Positions 9,047 to 17,773 of a stretch of 64,000 nucleotides of DNA are shown here, piece after piece. The notes under the pieces are model-generated. The model was not told the DNA's origin. It saw only the letters and a list, made by a program, of their open reading frames with translations, and made no database searches. The position numbers and the translations under genes were made by a program. The DNA is from Amycolatopsis keratiniphila subsp. keratiniphila (GTDB taxonomy: Bacteria > Actinomycetota > Actinomycetes > Mycobacteriales > Pseudonocardiaceae), in NCBI RefSeq assembly GCF_001620365.2, contig NZ_LQMT02000007.1, forward strand, positions 305,358-369,357, read 5' to 3'. Position 1 is the first letter of the stretch. Each line of letters begins with the position of its first letter.

Positions 9047-10066
9047 TCACCGGTCACCTCCGGCTTCGCCAACCCGGAAGCCGGAACCCAGCAGTTCGTC
9101 GATCGAGCGTCGGGGGGAATGCGGGACGGCACTCGATGGGTAGCCGAATCGCATGAGCGCCTGGAGGGAACCGGAAAGCTCCAAATCCTCGGTCAGGGCG
9201 GCGCGCACCTCGGGCAGATGCAGTGGCTGCGTCAGGACCGACCCGACGAGTCCTTCGTGGACCGCGTCGAGCCAGGTCAGCTGCAACGCCTTCCCTACCC
9301 GGAGATGATCGTGCCGGGTGTCACCTGGTGTGACGAACGCCAGCAACGTTTCCTCGGCCAGCCTGCGCTTGAGAACCTCGCGATCAGGCAGCGCCGTCGA
9401 CTCACGCACCAGCCCCGCCCACGGCAGCGAACCGGCCGAACGCGCGCTCACGGCCAGGCCGACGCCGCTGCGCTGGCCCTCGTCACGGACCGTCCACAGG
9501 GCCAGCTCCCGCTGATAACCGCGATCATGCTGATGAGCCTCGGCGGCGAACTCGAGCCGGTCCGCGACCATGGTCAGCTCGATCTCGTCGAGGATCGGCC
9601 TGGTCTGGACTCCTTCGGCCGCCGCACTGTCCCGGAGATCCACGATTTGGTGCCTGGTCAGCGATCGTCCTGCGAAACGACGGCGATGGCTGTGCCGTCG
9701 TTTGATCGCGGAATAGCGGTTCACCTCCGTGACCGAGGGGGGCAGCGGCCCGTCCGGTTCGACGGCGGCCACCACTTCGGGCCGGTCCGGGTCGGGGAAC
9801 TCCGTGGTGTACGTCCGGTGGCCGAGCACCCGGATGGCGAGTTCCAGATTGGCCAGCGCGGTTCCACACGACATGAGGCGGTCACGGCCGTGCGGATCGT
9901 GCTCGGGAAGCTCCAGCTCCCGGCGCTCGACCAGGACCAGCAGACCGTCCTCGAAGTTCAGCCGCCAAGGCTGGATGTTGTGCACCGACGGCGCACGCAG
10001 CACCGCCCCCGCCACTACCTCGAGTTCCGCGGGCGACCAGCGCTCCGCCGCCCTTCGTCCGGCCAT
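9047..10066 (-). CDS. Acg-type nitroreductase-family protein
   Basis: The 339-residue protein has the long, internally duplicated nitroreductase-like form of mycobacterial Acg, Rv3127 and Rv3131, all DosR-regulated. Landmarks are APSVHNIQPWRL near residue 29, DRLMSCGTALANLELA near residue 62 and a C-terminal RFGYPS segment. In Acg such proteins bind FMN but a covering lid makes them poor nitroreductases, and they may store flavin. AGGAGAGGACTGAC precedes ATG 10066. The gene lies between devS and devR on the opposite strand and is divergent from devR. A paralogue lies at 25.0 kb. Confidence 0.82.
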   Translation of the reverse strand: MAGRRAAERWSPAELEVVAGAVLRAPSVHNIQPWRLNFEDGLLVLVERRELELPEHDPHGRDRLMSCGTALANLELAIRVLGHRTYTTEFPDPDRPEVVAAVEPDGPLPPSVTEVNRYSAIKRRHSHRRRFAGRSLTRHQIVDLRDSAAAEGVQTRPILDEIELTMVADRLEFAAEAHQHDRGYQRELALWTVRDEGQRSGVGLAVSARSAGSLPWAGLVRESTALPDREVLKRRLAEETLLAFVTPGDTRHDHLRVGKALQLTWLDAVHEGLVGSVLTQPLHLPEVRAALTEDLELSGSLQALMRFGYPSSAVPHSPRRSIDELLGSGFRVGEAGGDR

Positions 10067-10150
10067 GTCAGTCCTCTCCTACCACTTCACGTACCTCTAC
10101 GATGCGCCGTCGCGGCGGACCGGCAGCAGATTCGGAGGACTCGGATCACC

Positions 10151-10164
10151 AGGACCAAGTACCC
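10151..10164. promoter_or_regulatory. Weak DosR-like site between the nitroreductase and devR genes
   Basis: AGGACCAAGTACCC matches 9 of 14 core positions and lies in the divergent region, 86 bp before devR. It could allow DevR autoregulation, but the match is poor. Confidence 0.2.
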
Positions 10165-10249
10165 CGCGACGGTGTGACGGCTGCGCCGGGCGGAACGGAC
10201 GAGTACGGTCGAATTCGCGGGCCGGGTATCACGCAGCGAGAGGAAACGT

Positions 10250-10912
10250 ATGACGACCAAGGTGTTTCTGGTCGACGACCACGAGATCGTCCGCCGAGGA
10301 CTCGCCGATCTCCTCGGCAACGAACCGGACATCACGGTGACCGGTGAAGCGGCCTCGGTTTCCGAAGCACTCGCCAGGATCCCGAAGAGCGACGCGAACA
10401 TCGCCGTACTCGACGTCCGGCTCCCGGACGGCAACGGCATCGAACTGTGCCGGGACCTGCTCTCCACCCAACCGGACCTGCGCTGCCTGATGCTCACCTC
10501 CTACGCCGACGACGAAGCGCTCTTCACCGCGATCATGGCCGGAGCATCCGGCTTCGTCCTCAAACAAGTACTCGGCAACGACCTCATCTCCGCCATCCGC
10601 ACCATCGCCTCCGGCGGCTCACTGCTCGACAGCCGGACCACCGCTGCGCTGATGAACCGCATCCGCCGCGAACGCGACCGCGACGACCCGACCAGCGGCA
10701 TGTCCGAACAAGAACGCGCGGTCTTCGAACTGATCGGCGAAGGACTGACCAACCGCGAGATCGGTGAACGCATGTTCCTCGCCGAGAAGACCGTGAAGAA
10801 CTACGTCTCGCGCATCCTCGCCAAACTCGGCCTCCAACGCCGCACACAAGCCGCGGTCCTGGCCACCGAACTCAAAAAGGATTCCGGCCCGTCGCTGTTC
10901 GGCGATCGGTAG
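10250..10912 (+). CDS. devR: DevR/DosR-like NarL-family response regulator
   Basis: The 220-residue protein has a receiver domain (about 1-120) with the acidic pair Asp9-Asp10 and phospho-acceptor Asp55 in [18 protein letters not shown], a stretch very close to mycobacterial DevR. The C-terminal LuxR/NarL helix-turn-helix (about 150-210) contains [20 protein letters not shown], again almost the mycobacterial recognition segment. This predicts similar DNA sites. AGAGGAAACGT lies just before ATG 10250. It is convergent with the ABC exporter genes. The cognate kinase is very probably the DevS-like protein at 7.2-9.0 kb. Confidence 0.92.
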   Translation: MTTKVFLVDDHEIVRRGLADLLGNEPDITVTGEAASVSEALARIPKSDANIAVLDVRLPDGNGIELCRDLLSTQPDLRCLMLTSYADDEALFTAIMAGASGFVLKQVLGNDLISAIRTIASGGSLLDSRTTAALMNRIRRERDRDDPTSGMSEQERAVFELIGEGLTNREIGERMFLAEKTVKNYVSRILAKLGLQRRTQAAVLATELKKDSGPSLFGDR

Positions 10913-10958
10913 GTGTCGCCCTGCACCACGCGGCCACCCGCAACCTTCGCCGCCGGGC

Positions 10959-12116
10959 TCAAGCGGTCAAGGACCGTCGCAGCCGCAGAGTCGCCGCGCC
11001 GAGGAAGAGGGCCGCGAAGGCACCGAGCACCGCCATGGGCCCCAAGATGTCGCCGAGTCCGCCGCCCCGCGACAGAATCGTGGTCCAGGCGTCGACCGCC
11101 CAAGCGTGCGGCGTGACGTGTCCTGCCGCACGTACGGCGGGCGGGACGATTTCCAACGGCCAGGTACAGCCGCCGAGCATGCCCGCCCCGATGCCGAGCG
11201 CGGGTCCGATGGCCGACGCCTGCTCTGGGGTGCGGAACAGCGCGCCGCTCAGCATCCCCGCGCCGGCACCGACGAGACCCCACATGAAGGTCAGGGTCAC
11301 AGCCGCGAGCGGGTCGCCCCAGTCCACCCCGAAGAGCAGGCCACCCACCCCGATGATCAGCCCGGATTGGAGCAAGGTCAGCGCGAGGTAGCAGAGCGTT
11401 TCACCGAGCATGACCTCACGCGGGCGGACCGGCCCGGCGAGGATCCGGGCATGGATACCGAGCCGCCTGGTCTGGATCAAGGCCGCACCACCGGCGAGCG
11501 CGTTGATGAAGACGAAGAACACGAGCATGGTCGGGGCGCTGTAGCTGAATCCCGGAGGCAGTACGTCGCCAGTGTTTCCCACCGTTTCGGCTCGCACGGC
11601 GACCTGGGGCACCGTCGGGTCGAGCGACCGGGCCAGCGGCAACAACTCGTCGAAGGAGGCAGAGGTCCGGCTCGCGGCGAAGGCGGCGGCCTGAACGGTC
11701 GCCGCGTGGTCCGCGACCACCGACGCGACCGCCGACCAGGCCCCCTGGCCTGTGCCCGAAGCGACGGTGGTGAGCAACGGGAGTTCGACCGCCGCCCCGG
11801 CCGTCAGGGCCTGGTCCATCCCGGCGGGAATGAGCAGAACCGCGTCGACTTCGTTGCGTCGCAGGGCGTCCTTCGCCGCCGGCTCCTCGGTGAACGGGCT
11901 GGTGACCAGCGTTCCCGCGGCGGCGAGACTCTGGGTCAGCTCGACGGCGAAGCGCCCTTCCGCAGCCACGACAGCGACCCTGAACCCGTTCTGACCACGC
12001 ATCACCGCGCCGATCACCAGTATCACGACGACCGGCAGCAAGACGATGAAGAACAAGGCGATCCGGTCTCGCGCCAGCCTCCGGAGCGACACCAACGCGA
12101 TGGTCACCACGTTCAT
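10959..12116 (-). CDS. ABC-2 type exporter permease (second subunit)
   Basis: The 385-residue permease has an N-terminal membrane anchor (IALFFIVLLPVVVILVIGAVM), a large external loop of about 170 residues and five more membrane segments in the C-terminal half. This is the YhgE/DrrB-like ABC-2 arrangement. It starts at ATG 12116, inside the stop of the upstream permease gene (ATGA). With that permease and the ATPase at 13.3-14.2 kb it forms a heteromeric exporter. Substrate unknown. Confidence 0.82.
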   Translation of the reverse strand: MNVVTIALVSLRRLARDRIALFFIVLLPVVVILVIGAVMRGQNGFRVAVVAAEGRFAVELTQSLAAAGTLVTSPFTEEPAAKDALRRNEVDAVLLIPAGMDQALTAGAAVELPLLTTVASGTGQGAWSAVASVVADHAATVQAAAFAASRTSASFDELLPLARSLDPTVPQVAVRAETVGNTGDVLPPGFSYSAPTMLVFFVFINALAGGAALIQTRRLGIHARILAGPVRPREVMLGETLCYLALTLLQSGLIIGVGGLLFGVDWGDPLAAVTLTFMWGLVGAGAGMLSGALFRTPEQASAIGPALGIGAGMLGGCTWPLEIVPPAVRAAGHVTPHAWAVDAWTTILSRGGGLGDILGPMAVLGAFAALFLGAATLRLRRSLTA

Positions 12117-13264
12117 CTGAACCTCTTCCGGTAGATCGGCACCGTGATGGCCGAGATCACCGCGCAGAACGACAAGATCGCCAAGACCGGCTGGACGACG
12201 CTGATCCAGCCCGCTCCCCCGGCGAGATCCGTGAAGGCCCGCAACGCCCACCCGTTCGGCGTCAGCAGGGCGAGCTTTCGCATGATCTCCGGTGCACCGC
12301 CGAGCATGATGAAGTTGCCGCCGATCAGGACCAGTCCGAAGATCACGAGTGAGGCGATGCCATCTGCCTGCCGATCGCTGCCGGCCGCCGCGATCACGAA
12401 GGCGGTCAGGCAGACCAGCGTCAATGCCAGCGCGACGATCATCATGCCGACAGCGAGCGGCGGCCCCCACCCCGAGCCGAGGACCAAGCCGGTGACCAAC
12501 GCGACCGACGACAAGCTGGCGACGCCGTAGACGAACGTGGCCAGCGCCTTTCCGAGGAGCAGGGCACCGGCGCCGACCGGGGCGACGGCGATCCGGTCGA
12601 GGGTGCCGTTCGCGCGTTCCTCGAAGTATCCGCGCGCACCGAAACCGATCGCGAAGAACATGAAGAAGATCCCCATCGCGGGACCGTAATACCCGGCCGC
12701 GGTGAGCTGCTCGGTCCCTGCCGCCTTGGGCACGACCTGCTCCGGGAGCCGCAATCCGGCCATCTCCGACGGATCCACGGATCCGGCTCCGGCGGCCAGC
12801 GCCGTCGCCATCGAGAGGCGGTCGGCGTTCAGCTGAGCCACGAAAGACTCGCCGAGGGATCGGGCGACCGTTCCGGCGAGCGGCGAATCGACTCCGGAGA
12901 GCACGGTCATCGGCTCGGCCGTGCCACCGTGTGCAACGGCGGTGAAGCCCTGGGGAATCAGGAAAACCGCACCGAGTTCCCCCTCGTCGATCAAGGCGCG
13001 GGCATCGGTTTCGCTCGTCACGGGGACGACGTCGAGTACGGAGTCCAGCTGTGGTCCGGTAAGGAACGCGGTGAACGCCGTCGCCAACGCCCCGCCGTCC
13101 TGGTCGACGACGGCCACCTTGGTGTGGAAGTGCTCCCCTCCCTGGAAGGCGAAGCTCATCAGCAAGGCCACAGCCACCGGCGCGACGAATCCGAGCACCC
13201 ACGCCGATCGGTCTCGCAGCCGCTGGCGCAGGTCCTTGGCCGCCACGACGAACGCCGCATGCAT
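12113..13264 (-). CDS. ABC-2 type exporter permease (first subunit)
   Basis: This 383-residue permease has the same plan as its downstream partner: an N-terminal helix, an extracellular domain and a cluster of five helices from about residue 195. The FGARGYFEERANGTLDRIAVAP segment between helices is typical of ABC-2 permeases that export drugs or lipids. It lies 10 bp after the ATPase gene and overlaps the next permease by four bases. The two permeases look like diverged duplicates. Confidence 0.82.
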   Translation of the reverse strand: MHAAFVVAAKDLRQRLRDRSAWVLGFVAPVAVALLMSFAFQGGEHFHTKVAVVDQDGGALATAFTAFLTGPQLDSVLDVVPVTSETDARALIDEGELGAVFLIPQGFTAVAHGGTAEPMTVLSGVDSPLAGTVARSLGESFVAQLNADRLSMATALAAGAGSVDPSEMAGLRLPEQVVPKAAGTEQLTAAGYYGPAMGIFFMFFAIGFGARGYFEERANGTLDRIAVAPVGAGALLLGKALATFVYGVASLSSVALVTGLVLGSGWGPPLAVGMMIVALALTLVCLTAFVIAAAGSDRQADGIASLVIFGLVLIGGNFIMLGGAPEIMRKLALLTPNGWALRAFTDLAGGAGWISVVQPVLAILSFCAVISAITVPIYRKRFR

Positions 13265-13274
13265 CTTGCCTCCC

Positions 13275-14234
13275 TCAGTCTCGGAGTGCGGTGCCGGTGA
13301 GGTGGAGGAAGACCGCCTCGAGGTCGGGCTCGGTCACTTCGACCGAGCGCACTCCGACTTCGGACCTCTCGGCCGCGTCGAGAACCGCGGGCAGCATGCG
13401 ACGGCCCTCGCGCACGATCAGGTGGACTTCGTCCCCCGCGGAATCGACTCTCTCGACCCCCGCGACGGAGGCGATCCGGTCCACCAGCCGGGCCGGATCC
13501 CCGTCGGTGGAGAGCGTTATGCGGTCATGCTCGCCGAGCCGGTCGATCAGCTCGCGGCGGGTACCCTCGGCGATCAGGCGGCCGCGGTCGATGATGCCGA
13601 CCCGGTCGCACAGGCGTTCGGCCTCTTCCATGTAGTGCGTGGTGTACAGGACGGCCATCCCGCTCGTGCCGAGCGACCGCACGTTCTCCATGATCGCGTG
13701 CCTGCTCTGCGGATCGACCCCGACCGTCGGCTCGTCGAGGATCAGCAGCGTCGGCCGGTGCATCAAGCCGGCACCGATGTTGAGCCGGCGGCGCATCCCA
13801 CCGGAGAAGGACTCGACCCGGTCCCCGGCACGGTCGGTGAGGCCGATCAACTCCAGCACTTCGTCGACCCGCCGATCCAGCGTTTTCCCGCGTAGCCGGT
13901 ACAACCGGGCGAAGAACCGCAGATTCTCCCGTGCGGTGAGATCCGGGTACAGCGCGATGTCCTGCGGGACATAGCCGATCCGTTCCCGGGATAGCACGGC
14001 CCCACCGCCGGCGGCACCCGCGATCGTGATGCTGCCGGCGTCCGCCCGCAGCAAGCCGCACACCAGCCGGATGATGGTCGTCTTCCCCGCGCCGTTCGGG
14101 CCGAGCAGGCCATAGGTTTCGCCGGCGCGGATGGAGAAACCGACGTCGTCGACGGCGACCCGTTCGCCGAAGCGCTTGGTCAGCCCCGCCACCGCCAGCA
14201 CCTCGGCCTGCCCGGCGCGCGGTGACTCGGTCAT
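13275..14234 (-). CDS. ABC-2 exporter ATP-binding protein
   Basis: The 319-residue ATPase has Walker [10 protein letters not shown], the signature ESFSGGMRRRLNIG, Walker B LLILDEPTVGVD and a C-terminal extension of the DrrA/CcmA type. It energises the two permeases encoded after it. ATG 14234 has AGGTGA about 8 bases upstream. A GTG at 14246 directly abuts the hpf stop (TAGGTG) and is an alternative. Either way the gene follows hpf by 12 bp or less and is surely co-transcribed with it, an unusual pairing. Confidence 0.88.
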   Translation of the reverse strand: MTESPRAGQAEVLAVAGLTKRFGERVAVDDVGFSIRAGETYGLLGPNGAGKTTIIRLVCGLLRADAGSITIAGAAGGGAVLSRERIGYVPQDIALYPDLTARENLRFFARLYRLRGKTLDRRVDEVLELIGLTDRAGDRVESFSGGMRRRLNIGAGLMHRPTLLILDEPTVGVDPQSRHAIMENVRSLGTSGMAVLYTTHYMEEAERLCDRVGIIDRGRLIAEGTRRELIDRLGEHDRITLSTDGDPARLVDRIASVAGVERVDSAGDEVHLIVREGRRMLPAVLDAAERSEVGVRSVEVTEPDLEAVFLHLTGTALRD

Positions 14235-14246
14235 GGGAAGAGTCAC

Positions 14247-15050
14247 CTAGACCGCCGGGGTGATCAGGCCGTAGTGACCGTCGTAGCGGTGGTACAGCAC
14301 ACTGCCCCTGCCCCGCTCGGCGTCGAGGTAGAACAGGAACGGCAAGCCGGTCAGGCCGAGCCGCTCCACGGCCTCCACTGTGGACAGAAACGGCGCCGGC
14401 CGCCTGCTGATCGTGAGAGGAAGCTTGAAGGGACTCAAGTCGTGCGGGCCCGGTGGGACGATCTGAGCGAGCCGATGCATGGTCGGCCCGGCGTGGTAGA
14501 GCACGCTGTCCTGCCCGGTACCGGCCTCGGTGAACAGATGGAAGTCGTAGTCGAGGAGGTGCATGTCGACGAACGCCTCGTCGACCGTCGAACGGGCCAT
14601 CGAGTAAGACTTGTGCCGCACGATCTCTCGTTCCTTCTCCGGCCTCGGGAACCACGGCTCCCGCACAGCGGGAGCCGACTCGTGGCGCCATTCGCCGGGA
14701 TCCGGAACAGGACGCCCTCCACGCCGGGCTTCCCAGTGCAAGGCACTTTTCTCCAGCTGCCGCCGCAGTTTCGCGTCCATCCGATCGATCGCCTCGTCCA
14801 CCGACGGCGCCGCCGCCTGCGCACGTACCGGCCTGCCGTTCACGTCCAGGGACACCTGCGCCGTCACCGACTGCTCCCGTGCGGGATCCCCGTACTTGGT
14901 CAGTCGCACCGACGCCGCCAGTACCGGCCGGTGGGCGAGCCTCATCAGGCGCGAAACCTTGGCGGCCGCAAGGCTCGCGGAATCCGGTTCGATATCGCCG
15001 CGTACCGCCACCCGCACCTCGGGCTTCGTCATGGTTTCCTTCGTCCGCAT
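14247..15050 (-). CDS. Ribosome hibernation factor, long RafH-like form
   Basis: The 267-residue protein has an N-terminal HPF/RaiA beta-alpha domain (about 8-105) and two copies of the C-terminal domain: one around HLLDYDFHLFTEAGTGQDSV and one around LPFLFYLDAERGRGSVLYHR. This is the architecture and size of the DosR-controlled mycobacterial factor RafH (Rv0079) rather than of the usual one-tail long HPF. It should bind idle ribosomes and preserve them. AAAGGA lies 7 bases before ATG 15050. It heads an operon with an ABC exporter and is divergent from a GyrI-like gene across a region with two GGGACCT motifs. Confidence 0.87.
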   Translation of the reverse strand: MRTKETMTKPEVRVAVRGDIEPDSASLAAAKVSRLMRLAHRPVLAASVRLTKYGDPAREQSVTAQVSLDVNGRPVRAQAAAPSVDEAIDRMDAKLRRQLEKSALHWEARRGGRPVPDPGEWRHESAPAVREPWFPRPEKEREIVRHKSYSMARSTVDEAFVDMHLLDYDFHLFTEAGTGQDSVLYHAGPTMHRLAQIVPPGPHDLSPFKLPLTISRRPAPFLSTVEAVERLGLTGLPFLFYLDAERGRGSVLYHRYDGHYGLITPAV

Positions 15051-15110
15051 CGATCGTCCTTTCCCAAGTCGATGCTCTAATCGGTACGCCGGTCGGCCAG
15101 CGCGTCACCA

Positions 15111-15146
15111 GGGACCTAGGACGCCGTGGGAAGGGACCTTGGGGTC
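15111..15146. promoter_or_regulatory. Two GGGACCT motifs, possible DosR-like sites between hpf and the GyrI-like gene
   Basis: GGGACCTAGGACGC (15111-15124, 10 of 14 core matches) and GGGACCTTGGGGTC (15133-15146, 9 of 14) begin 22 bp apart, about two helical turns. They lie between two divergent genes, as paired DosR boxes often do in mycobacteria. Confidence 0.33.
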
Positions 15147-15181
15147 TCCGCCACGGTCGCCCGGCGGCTGATGCTCGTGTC

Positions 15182-15655
15182 ATGACCTATGCAGTGGAAC
15201 TCACCGAACTCGACTCCATCGACGCAGCACATCTGCGACGCCACACCACGACGACCGACATCGGCGAGTGCGTGGGGATGGGACTCGACGCGTTGTACAC
15301 CTTCGTCTCCGAAGCAGGTACCGCTCCGAACGGCCCTCCCCAAGCGGCCTATCCGGGCGATTTCCAACCAGGCGAAGAACTCGATCTCGACCTCTACCTG
15401 CCCATTCCCGGCGACCTCCCATCGCAGGGCGATATCGACATCGTCACCCTCGACGGCGGACCCGCCGCCCGCACCTCGCATCACGGGCCTTACGACGAGA
15501 TCGGTGCGGCGTATGAAGCCGTGTACGAATGGGTTCAGGAAAACGGCCGCGGACCCGCTGAAGCTCCACGGGAGTTGTACCTGTGTGGACCGGACAGCAC
15601 GCCGGACCCCGCCGACTACATCACCGACGTTGTCTTGCCGTTACGGAACGAGTGA
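15182..15655 (+). CDS. GyrI-like small-molecule binding protein
   Basis: The 157-residue protein matches the GyrI-like/AraC effector-binding fold: an N-terminal VELTELDSIDAAHLRRHT strand, a PGEELDLDLYLPIP segment and the HHGPYDEIGAAYEAVYEWV segment that forms the binding pocket. It stands alone without a DNA-binding domain, so it may sequester or detoxify a small molecule. ATG 15182 is the only start that fits the family N-terminus, although no strong ribosome site precedes it. It is divergent from hpf. Confidence 0.7.
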   Translation: MTYAVELTELDSIDAAHLRRHTTTTDIGECVGMGLDALYTFVSEAGTAPNGPPQAAYPGDFQPGEELDLDLYLPIPGDLPSQGDIDIVTLDGGPAARTSHHGPYDEIGAAYEAVYEWVQENGRGPAEAPRELYLCGPDSTPDPADYITDVVLPLRNE

Positions 15656-16420
15656 GGGCGTCTCTCGGACGATCATGACCGGGCACTTCGCGTGATGGAT
15701 CAGGGCGTGACTCGTCGACCCGACAGCCAGAGCGTCGAAACCACCTCGCCCGCGGCCGCCTTTCTCGCTCGGCTCGAGCAGGCGGTGCCGAGGCTTGTCC
15801 CGCGCACCGATTCGCTGGGAAAGGCAGAGCACCTTCACCGGTGAAAAGTCCCGCTATGTCACCGTCGTGCCACGCATGCAAGGCGGCCAAGGGGACCTTC
15901 CGGTTGGCCGCTTCCTCGAAGGCCCAGGCGAGTGCTTCTTCGTTCAACCGACTGCCGTCCACCCCGACGACAACGGGCCCGGCGTCACCCGGTCCCCGGA
16001 CGACCACGACCGGGCAGGCGGCATCCGAGGACAGGCGAGACGCGGACGCTCCGGCGATCTCTCCAGCGGGAGCCCCGATGGCGAGAAGCGAGCCATGACC
16101 GAGATTTCCGTCGACGCGGCGGCCGGGCCCGTATCGACGGCCGCGGTGGTCACTTTCACCTCGGGAACCGCCGACTCGCAGCCCGCGCGGGAACTCATGC
16201 AGTACTTCTTCGGTGATGGCTTCCTTTGCTTTCAACCAGGTATCAGGCGGAAACGATCGATTCCCGAAGGGCGCGCCATCGACACAGTAGGCCATCAGAA
16301 GCAGCAGTCCGCCTTGTGCAGCAACGCCTCTTCGGCCGCCCACAACGCGGCCGCCATGGAGCACGCCTTCAGCCGATCGGTTCCGGATACCGACTCCGTC
16401 GACGCTAGACACCCGTCCCG
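15641..16420 (-). pseudogene. Frameshifted two-domain universal stress protein
   Basis: Pieces of a tandem USP gene can be read in order but in different frames. The N-terminus VSSVDGVGI is in one frame, LKACSMAAALWAAEEALLHK in a second and LLLLMAYCVDGAPFGN back in the first. The end of domain 1 (ASRLSSDAACPVVVVRG) and start of domain 2 (GPVVVGVDGSRLNEEALAWA) follow, then the C-terminal GSTSHALIHHAKCPVMIVRE in another frame. At least three frame changes are needed, so no intact product is expected. USPs are core DosR-regulon members elsewhere. Sequencing error is possible but three separate shifts make decay more likely. Confidence 0.8.
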
Positions 16421-16451
16421 GTGGTGATGCGGCCGTACGTCGCTACCCGCA

Positions 16452-16465
16452 GGGGCTTTGGGCTC
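16452..16465. promoter_or_regulatory. Possible DosR-like site upstream of the alcohol dehydrogenase
   Basis: GGGGCTTTGGGCTC matches 10 of 14 core positions and lies 65 bp before the start of the zinc alcohol dehydrogenase gene. Weak support. Confidence 0.22.
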
Positions 16466-16529
16466 TGTGTCGAGCGGCCGCATCGCGACACGCTCGAACC
16501 GATGGCCCTTCCGCGAACAAGGAGAGAAC

Positions 16530-17570
16530 ATGAAGGCACTCGTTTACGACGGACCGGGGCGGCGGGCTTGGACCGACCGGCCGCAGCCTGAGCTCGCCGC
16601 GGCGACCGACGCGATCGTCCGCGTCGACGCGGTCACCATCTGCGGCACCGATCTGCACATCCTCAAGGGCGACGTGCCCGCCGTGGAACCGGGCACGATC
16701 CTGGGCCATGAAGCGGTCGGCACGATCATGGAAGTCGGCAAGGCGGTGACGAATTTGAAGCCGGGCGATCGGGTACTGGTCTCCTGTATCACCGCGTGCG
16801 GACGCTGCGAATACTGCCGGAAAGCCGTCTACGGGCAGTGCCTCGGCGGTGGCGGCTGGATCCTGGGGCACCGGATCGACGGCGTGCAGGCGGAGTTCGT
16901 GCGCGTTCCGTTCGCCGAGACCTCGACCTACGTGCTGCCGAACGGTGTCGCGGACGAGGCCGCGCTGATGCTGGCCGACATCCTGCCGACGTCCTACGAG
17001 GTCGGCGCCCGCAACGGACGGGTCCAGCCCGGCGACTGCGTCGCGATCGTCGGGGCGGGACCGATCGGGCTCGCCGCGATCACCACGGCGCAGCTGTTCG
17101 GCCCGAGTTCCATCGTGGTGATCGACAAGGAACCCAGCAGGCTCGCCGCCGCGAAGAACTTCGGCGCGGACGTCCTCCTCCAGCCCGGCGAGAACCCGGC
17201 CGCGGCCATCGCGGAGCTCACCGGCGGTCTCGGCGCGGACGTCGCGATCGAAGCGGTCGGCGTGCCGGAGACCTTCGAACTGTGCACGGAACTGGTCCGT
17301 CCTGGCGGCCACGTCGCGAACGTCGGTGTCCACGGCGCGCCCGCGACGCTGCATCTGGAGGACCTCTGGATCCGCGACATCACCATCACCACCGGCCTGG
17401 TCGACACGTCGAGCACCTCGATGCTGCTGCGGATGCTCGCCGCCGGCAGGCTCGACACGACCCGGTTCATCACCCACCGGTTCGGACTCGACGAGATGGA
17501 CGAGGCCTACGACGTCTTCGCCCGCCCTCAAGAAAGCGACGCCCTCAAGGTCGCCCTCTTCCGAGGCTGA
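16530..17570 (+). CDS. Zinc-dependent alcohol dehydrogenase (MDR family)
   Basis: The 346-residue enzyme has the catalytic zinc site Cys in TICGTDLH and GHEAVG, the structural zinc cysteines in CGRCEYCRKAVYGQC, and the nucleotide-binding GAGPIGL motif near residue 176. It should interconvert an alcohol and an aldehyde or ketone with NAD(P). AAGGAG lies 6 bases before ATG 16530. In this setting it could reoxidise NADH under low oxygen, which is inference. The broken USP is upstream on the other strand, and a hairpin repeat lies between its 3' end and the convergent CBS gene. Confidence 0.87.
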   Translation: MKALVYDGPGRRAWTDRPQPELAAATDAIVRVDAVTICGTDLHILKGDVPAVEPGTILGHEAVGTIMEVGKAVTNLKPGDRVLVSCITACGRCEYCRKAVYGQCLGGGGWILGHRIDGVQAEFVRVPFAETSTYVLPNGVADEAALMLADILPTSYEVGARNGRVQPGDCVAIVGAGPIGLAAITTAQLFGPSSIVVIDKEPSRLAAAKNFGADVLLQPGENPAAAIAELTGGLGADVAIEAVGVPETFELCTELVRPGGHVANVGVHGAPATLHLEDLWIRDITITTGLVDTSSTSMLLRMLAAGRLDTTRFITHRFGLDEMDEAYDVFARPQESDALKVALFRG

Positions 17571-17601
17571 ACACACGCGGCCGGCCCGGGCCTCGCTCGG
17601 T

Positions 17602-17654
17602 GTTGCGAAAGCCACTTTCACAACCTTCAACGTTGCGAAAGTGGCTTTCGCAAC
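17602..17654. repeat. GTTGCGAAAG inverted repeat, possible bidirectional terminator
   Basis: Two 23-bp arms (17602-17624 and 17632-17654) are reverse complements with one mismatch, separated by 7 bases. Each arm is also nearly self-complementary (GTTGCGAAAG then CTTTC.CAAC). The element sits between two convergent genes. I recall repeats of this kind between genes in Amycolatopsis genomes, but that is memory and not a search. Confidence 0.75.
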
Positions 17655-17683
17655 GCCTCGTTTCGGACGCTAGCCGGGCCGAA

Positions 17684-17720
17684 GGCTCCCTTCACCGCAT
17701 TAGACACGGCGAAGGGAGCC
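17684..17720. repeat. GGCTCCCTTC hairpin repeat, copy 1
   Basis: GGCTCCCTTC (17684-17693) pairs with GAAGGGAGCC (17711-17720). The reverse complement of the whole unit closely matches 24690-24725, including the inner TTCGCCG..TCT.ATGCGG stretch, so it is a dispersed intergenic element. Confidence 0.7.
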
Positions 17721-17773
17721 ATCACCCCACCACCGTCCCCCACCAGGGGACGGAAGCGGGCCGCGTTTGGTCA

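Noticed and set aside
7186..9132. 648-codon minus-strand frame opposite devS
   Set aside because: The devS frame shows GAF and kinase motifs; the antisense frame has none and covers the same bases.
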